A stretch of DNA of 64,000 nt, from the NCBI RefSeq assembly GCF_004403395.1, contig NZ_SOGN01000026.1, forward strand, positions 1 through 64,000. Direction: 5' to 3'. Under the pieces are notes generated by a model that was given only the letters and a program-made list of their open reading frames with translations, searched no databases and was not told the DNA's origin. The stretch comes from Cryobacterium cheniae. Its GTDB lineage: Bacteria > Actinomycetota > Actinomycetes > Actinomycetales > Microbacteriaceae. Below are positions 60,591-64,000 of this stretch, piece after piece (within the stretch, counting starts at the first letter, position 1; each line of letters begins with the position of its first letter). Made by a program: the position numbers and the translations under genes.

Positions 60591-63485
60591 ATGCGTTTGG
60601 TCGGGCAGGTCGGTGCGGCGGTAGTCGGTGCCACGGGGCTCCTCATTCTGGTCGGTTGGTATGTCGGCGTCGACGCCCTGCCGCCGGTGATCGGTTCCCT
60701 GTTGGCGATTAAGCCGACGGCGGTAGTGGGGCTCGTGCTGGTGGCGGTTGCCCTGCTCGCGTTCGACCGTCGCCGACTGCCCCTGACTTTGGGTCTGGTG
60801 GCCGCCGTGATCGGCGCCCTCACGCTGGCCGAGTACGTCTTCGGCCATTCGCTCGGCATCGATGTTCTGTTGCCCGGAATCGACTTCGGGGGACAACCCG
60901 AACGGATGGCGCCGGCCACGGCGGTGGCGCTGGTCCTGCTGGGGGCATCCGTCGTCGCAGGCCGGGCCTCTCGGTCCGCCGTGATGCTCGGCTTCGCGCT
61001 CGCGGCCTTAGGCGTCAGCCTGGTCGCGATCCTCGGCTACGCCTATGGCGTCTCCTCGCTGTATTCGCTCGGTGGCTACACGAGCATGGCCTGGCAGACG
61101 GCCCTGGCCATCGCGATCCTGGCGTCCGCGTTGCTGTGTCAGCGTCCGGATGCCGGCCTGATCGGCCTTCTTCGCAACGGGGGCAGCGCGGGGCGACTTC
61201 TCTTCCAGGTGCTTCCGTTCCTGGTTCTCGGCCCGTTCGTGCTCGGCTGGCTTCGACTGTGGGGTGAGCGCCGGGGGTGGTACGACACGGCTTTCGGGGT
61301 CGCCATCCTGATCCTCGGCATGACGGTGGGCAGCTGCGTGCTGGCCTGGGTCGCGGCTCGCCGGCTGCGCGACCTCGATCGCCAGCGTGATGCCGCCATG
61401 CACGCTCTCGCCGAGGCCAACCACACTCTCGAGGCGACCGTCGACAACCGCACCCGCCAGCTGGCGGAGACCGCCGACACGCTGCACACCCTGATCAAGA
61501 TCGCACCGGTGGGAATCGTGCAACTGGATGCCACGGGCGGGCTCATTTCCGCCAACGACCAGTGGCTCGAGCTCAGCGGCCTGACGAAGAGCCAGTCGCG
61601 CCGCGACGGTTGGGCCAGCGCGCTCCATCCGGACGACGCCGAGCGTGTGCTCCGCGGTTGGGAAGCGAGCGCCGCCGCCGGCGTGCCCTACGAAACGACC
61701 CTGCGGTTCCGTACTCCGGCAGGGCAGGTCAATTGGGTGCAGGTGAGCACCGCCCCGATGCGTGATGCGAAGGGCGTCATCGGGCACCTGGCCAGCGTCA
61801 CCGATGTGACCGCGCAGCGTGCGGCCGAGAACGCGGCGGCGGAGGCCGCCGCCCGGTTCGAGGCCGCCTTCGCCTCCTCGCCGCTCGGAACGGCCATCGT
61901 GTCCCTCGACGGACAAGTGGTGGCTGCCAACAAACGGCTCCTGGAGCTGGCAGGGCGAAGCAGCACACTGGTCGACACCCCCATCGACACGATCTTCATG
62001 CCGCCGGAGAACGATGGCGACGCGCTGCCGGACGGCCCGGATCTCGACGGCGCGTCCACCCGCCAGCGCTTGGACCGACGGATGCGCCACAGCGGCATCC
62101 AGGAAACCTGGGTCAAGGTCAGCATCGCCGAGATCTTCGAGGGCGACCAGGTCGGGGGACTGCTGTACCAGGTGGAGGACATCACCGCCCGCCGCCGCGC
62201 GGAGGCGCGGGTGGAACACCTGGCCTTCCACGACCCGCTGACGAACCTGCCCAACCGTCTGCTGCTGCTCGACCGTTTGAAGCAGGCGCTGCTGCAAAGC
62301 TCGCGGCAGGGTCGCGGTGTTGCGGTGCTGTTCATCGACCTCGACCGATTCAAGTTCGTCAATGACAGCCTCGGGCACCACGCCGGAGATTCCGTGCTGA
62401 TCGAGGTTGCGCTCCGCCTGCGGCAGAGCGTCCGGGCCGGCGACACGGTGTCCCGGATCGGGGGCGACGAGTTCGTGGTGATCTGCCCGGATGTCGGCGG
62501 CAGCGAGGCCGTGCACCGCGTCGCCGACACGATCCAGGAGGCCATCGCGCGGCCGATCATGATCGGCGACCAGTTCGCATCCGTCGATGCCAGCATCGGG
62601 ATCGCCTTCGGCCTCGGGCACGACGACGCCGAGCTGCTCCTGCGCAACGCGGACCAGGCCATGTATCAGGCGAAGGACCGCGGGCGCGCCCGCTACGAGG
62701 TCTTCGACGACGATCTCCGGTACCGCATCCATCAGCGGCTCGACAGCGAGCTGGCCCTCCGCGATGCGGTGGACCTGGGCGAGATCGAAACCTGGTACCA
62801 GCCGATCGTGGACCTGCAGAACCACCAGGTGGTGGCCACCGAGGCTCTGGCTCGCTGGCGTCGTCCCGAACGCGGGCTCGTGATGCCGGGGGACTTCATT
62901 GCCCTGGCCGAGGAAGTGGGCCTGATCAAGGGGATCGGGGCGACCGTGCTCGGTCAGGCCTGCCGGGCGGCCACGGGGCTGGAACCGGGAATGGCGGTCA
63001 GCGTCAACGTGTCCGCGCGGCAGTTCGTGCAGGATGACTTCGGTGACGTCGTCAAGCGGGCCCTCGCCGAATCGGGGTTGCCGCCGGAACAGCTCTGGCT
63101 GGAGCTGACCGAGAGCGCGGTGCTCCACGCCATCGATTCCGCGGCCAGGACGTTCCAGGAACTGCGCGCGCTCGGTGTGCGCCTGGCGATCGACGACTTC
63201 GGCACGGGGTATTCGTCCTTCACTCACCTGCGAGCGTTCACGGTCGACCTGCTCAAGATCGACCTGACGTTCATTCGCGACGTCGAGAGTTCCGACCACG
63301 ATCGCGCGATCGTGGAGGGAATCCTGCGCCTGGCCGATTCCCTGAACCTGGACGTCGTCGCGGAGGGCATCGAGACGCCCTCCCAGCGGGACCTGCTGCA
63401 GGGAATGGGCTGCCGCTACGGCCAGGGCTACCTCTTCTCGAAGCCGGCCCCCAGCGCGTCCCCCGCCCTGCTCTTCGCCCCCTGA
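60591..63485 (+). CDS. Membrane PAS-PAS-GGDEF-EAL cyclic-di-GMP protein
   Basis: The 964-residue protein has an N-terminal membrane module of about eight helices (residues 1-265), of MASE type by position, a coiled linker, two PAS domains (about 300-415 and 425-545), GGDEF (intact, residues 624-628, with the RxxD inhibitory site RAGD five residues before) and EAL (EAL at 751-753, NVSARQF, ELTESAV, DDFGTGYS, AEGIET). All catalytic EAL residues that I can place are present, so it can probably both make and cleave cyclic di-GMP. ATG 60591 begins the first membrane helix; the open frame upstream overlaps the preceding gene. The signal sensed is unknown. Confidence 0.94.
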   Translation: MRLVGQVGAAVVGATGLLILVGWYVGVDALPPVIGSLLAIKPTAVVGLVLVAVALLAFDRRRLPLTLGLVAAVIGALTLAEYVFGHSLGIDVLLPGIDFGGQPERMAPATAVALVLLGASVVAGRASRSAVMLGFALAALGVSLVAILGYAYGVSSLYSLGGYTSMAWQTALAIAILASALLCQRPDAGLIGLLRNGGSAGRLLFQVLPFLVLGPFVLGWLRLWGERRGWYDTAFGVAILILGMTVGSCVLAWVAARRLRDLDRQRDAAMHALAEANHTLEATVDNRTRQLAETADTLHTLIKIAPVGIVQLDATGGLISANDQWLELSGLTKSQSRRDGWASALHPDDAERVLRGWEASAAAGVPYETTLRFRTPAGQVNWVQVSTAPMRDAKGVIGHLASVTDVTAQRAAENAAAEAAARFEAAFASSPLGTAIVSLDGQVVAANKRLLELAGRSSTLVDTPIDTIFMPPENDGDALPDGPDLDGASTRQRLDRRMRHSGIQETWVKVSIAEIFEGDQVGGLLYQVEDITARRRAEARVEHLAFHDPLTNLPNRLLLLDRLKQALLQSSRQGRGVAVLFIDLDRFKFVNDSLGHHAGDSVLIEVALRLRQSVRAGDTVSRIGGDEFVVICPDVGGSEAVHRVADTIQEAIARPIMIGDQFASVDASIGIAFGLGHDDAELLLRNADQAMYQAKDRGRARYEVFDDDLRYRIHQRLDSELALRDAVDLGEIETWYQPIVDLQNHQVVATEALARWRRPERGLVMPGDFIALAEEVGLIKGIGATVLGQACRAATGLEPGMAVSVNVSARQFVQDDFGDVVKRALAESGLPPEQLWLELTESAVLHAIDSAARTFQELRALGVRLAIDDFGTGYSSFTHLRAFTVDLLKIDLTFIRDVESSDHDRAIVEGILRLADSLNLDVVAEGIETPSQRDLLQGMGCRYGQGYLFSKPAPSASPALLFAP

Positions 63486-63509
63486 CCCCGCCCGCCGGTT
63501 CCCCATCCC

Positions 63510-63661
63510 GGTGGTCGAGCCTGTCGAGACCCGGCGACCCGATTTCCGGTGGTTGAGCTTGTCGAGACCCGGCGACCCGATTTCCGGTGGTTGGCCTTGT
63601 CGAGACCCGGCGACCCGATCTCCGGAGGTTGAGCTTGTCGAAACCCGGCGACCCGATCTCC
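63510..63661. repeat. Four tandem 38-bp units with the GTCGAGCCTGTCGAGACC core
   Basis: Units at 63510-63547, 63548-63585, 63586-63623 and 63624-63661 share GGTGGTYGAGCYTGTCGAGA followed by CCCGGCGACCCGATYTCC, each differing from the next by only a few bases. A degenerate tail (GTCGAGCCC three times) runs on to about 63710. The array fills the gap between the cyclic-di-GMP gene and the converging HNH gene. Confidence 0.9.
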
Positions 63662-63725
63662 GAAGGATCCCCCGACGCTGGTCGAGCCCGTCGAGCCCGT
63701 CGAGCCCAGAGGCCAGACTCCCGGC

Positions 63726-64000
63726 CTAAAGCCCAGGTCTCTTGCTCGGCAGTGCGATCAACTTCTGCTCCGGGTCCACTTCCACCGGTGGCCGGAGCGA
63801 GTAGTCCGTTCCGTTGCGGAGGATCGTCCAGTGCTGGTTGTGCAGCAGCAGGTGGTGCGGGTGGCAGAGGAGTACTCCGTCGGCGAGGTCGGTGTTCCCG
63901 TTGTCTTTGAGCCATTCGTTACTGTGGTGGGCTTCGGTCCAGGCGGGTGATCTGTCGCAGTCGACCCAGAGGCATCCGCCGTCGCGTACGGCCATCGCGG
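63726..64000 (-). CDS. HNH endonuclease, C-terminal part (DUF222-type)
   Basis: The last 91 or so codons are visible; the gene continues past the right edge. The HNH core is clear: GCLWVDCDRSPAWTEAHHSN, then GNTDLADGVLLCHPHHLLLH with the zinc and catalytic histidines, ending WTILRNGTDYSLRPP. Proteins of this form with an N-terminal DUF222 domain are very common and multicopy in Microbacteriaceae; their role is not settled. The start is outside the window. Confidence 0.85.
   Translation of the reverse strand, partial: AMAVRDGGCLWVDCDRSPAWTEAHHSNEWLKDNGNTDLADGVLLCHPHHLLLHNQHWTILRNGTDYSLRPPVEVDPEQKLIALPSKRPGL

Noticed and set aside
61008-63506. Open frame of about 830 codons opposite the membrane GGDEF-EAL gene
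   Set aside because: GC-rich antisense frame; its product is His/Gln/Arg/Gly-rich without domains, while the plus strand has complete PAS, GGDEF and EAL motifs.
63510-63661. CRISPR array
   Set aside because: The 38-bp units are directly tandem without unique spacers, and no cas gene is near.

Overview
The window is a gene-dense, high-GC chromosomal segment of an actinobacterium, most likely a member of the Microbacteriaceae. This rests on the rpoB-rpoC pair with TTG starts, a DUF5997 protein beside a LysR-type effector protein, an HNH endonuclease of the DUF222 type at the right edge, a LARTG (class E-like) sortase signal at the left edge, and dispersed repeats around a GTCGAGCCTGTCGAGAC core. 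No phage, plasmid or CRISPR locus is visible. The genus cannot be fixed by reading alone.

Layout. 1-3.9 kb: end of a cell-wall-anchored protein, a membrane-anchored unknown, an SseB-like protein, radA, an SGNH hydrolase and tRNA-Ser(CGA). 4-10.4 kb: an accessory patch behind the tRNA, with two remnants of the same transposase on either side of a secreted 5'-nucleotidase, an SRPBCC protein, and an NDH-2-like flavoprotein plus DUF4386 membrane protein opposite a TetR regulator with clear operators. 10.6-17.1 kb: IclR regulator divergent from a 3-oxoacid CoA-transferase pair, a shikimate-dehydrogenase-like protein, a large lipase/esterase and an aldehyde dehydrogenase. 17.2-25.4 kb: a soluble GGDEF-EAL protein, an SDR, an ECF sigma/Asp23 envelope-stress operon, a CorA-type transporter and a GH13 sucrose phosphorylase. 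26-35.8 kb: TetR with an acyl-CoA dehydrogenase, a ParA-like ATPase, an FKBP lipoprotein, a potassium channel fused in frame to a flavin-type split barrel, a DrrAB-like ABC exporter and a GyrI-like protein.

35.8-52 kb: a degenerate SGNH-GAF protein coupled to a LysR-type effector protein without a helix-turn-helix, DUF5997, an esterase, a broken ADP-ribosylglycohydrolase, DUF4916, GNAT, a DEAD-box helicase, DUF1684/SRPBCC, an EVE-like protein, a TPM-type coiled-coil protein without its TPM domain, a ComB-like protein, DUF427, SprT, a PQQ-type sugar dehydrogenase and a spermidine-synthase-like protein. Three copies of a 96-97 bp element with 19-bp terminal inverted repeats lie between genes here. 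52-64 kb: rpoB, rpoC, a small membrane protein, a membrane PAS-PAS-GGDEF-EAL protein, four 38-bp tandem repeats and the edge of an HNH endonuclease gene.

Themes: housekeeping (radA, rpoBC, tRNA), envelope and surface functions, cyclic-di-GMP turnover by two bifunctional-looking proteins, and small catabolic modules each next to its own regulator. The most unusual items are the channel/split-barrel fusion, the 97-bp palindromic element family, the sigma-Asp23 operon with a degenerate anti-sigma-like segment, and the HTH-less LysR protein with a histone-like tail. Starts were set from visible ribosome binding sites; family names come from recognised motifs, not from database searches.
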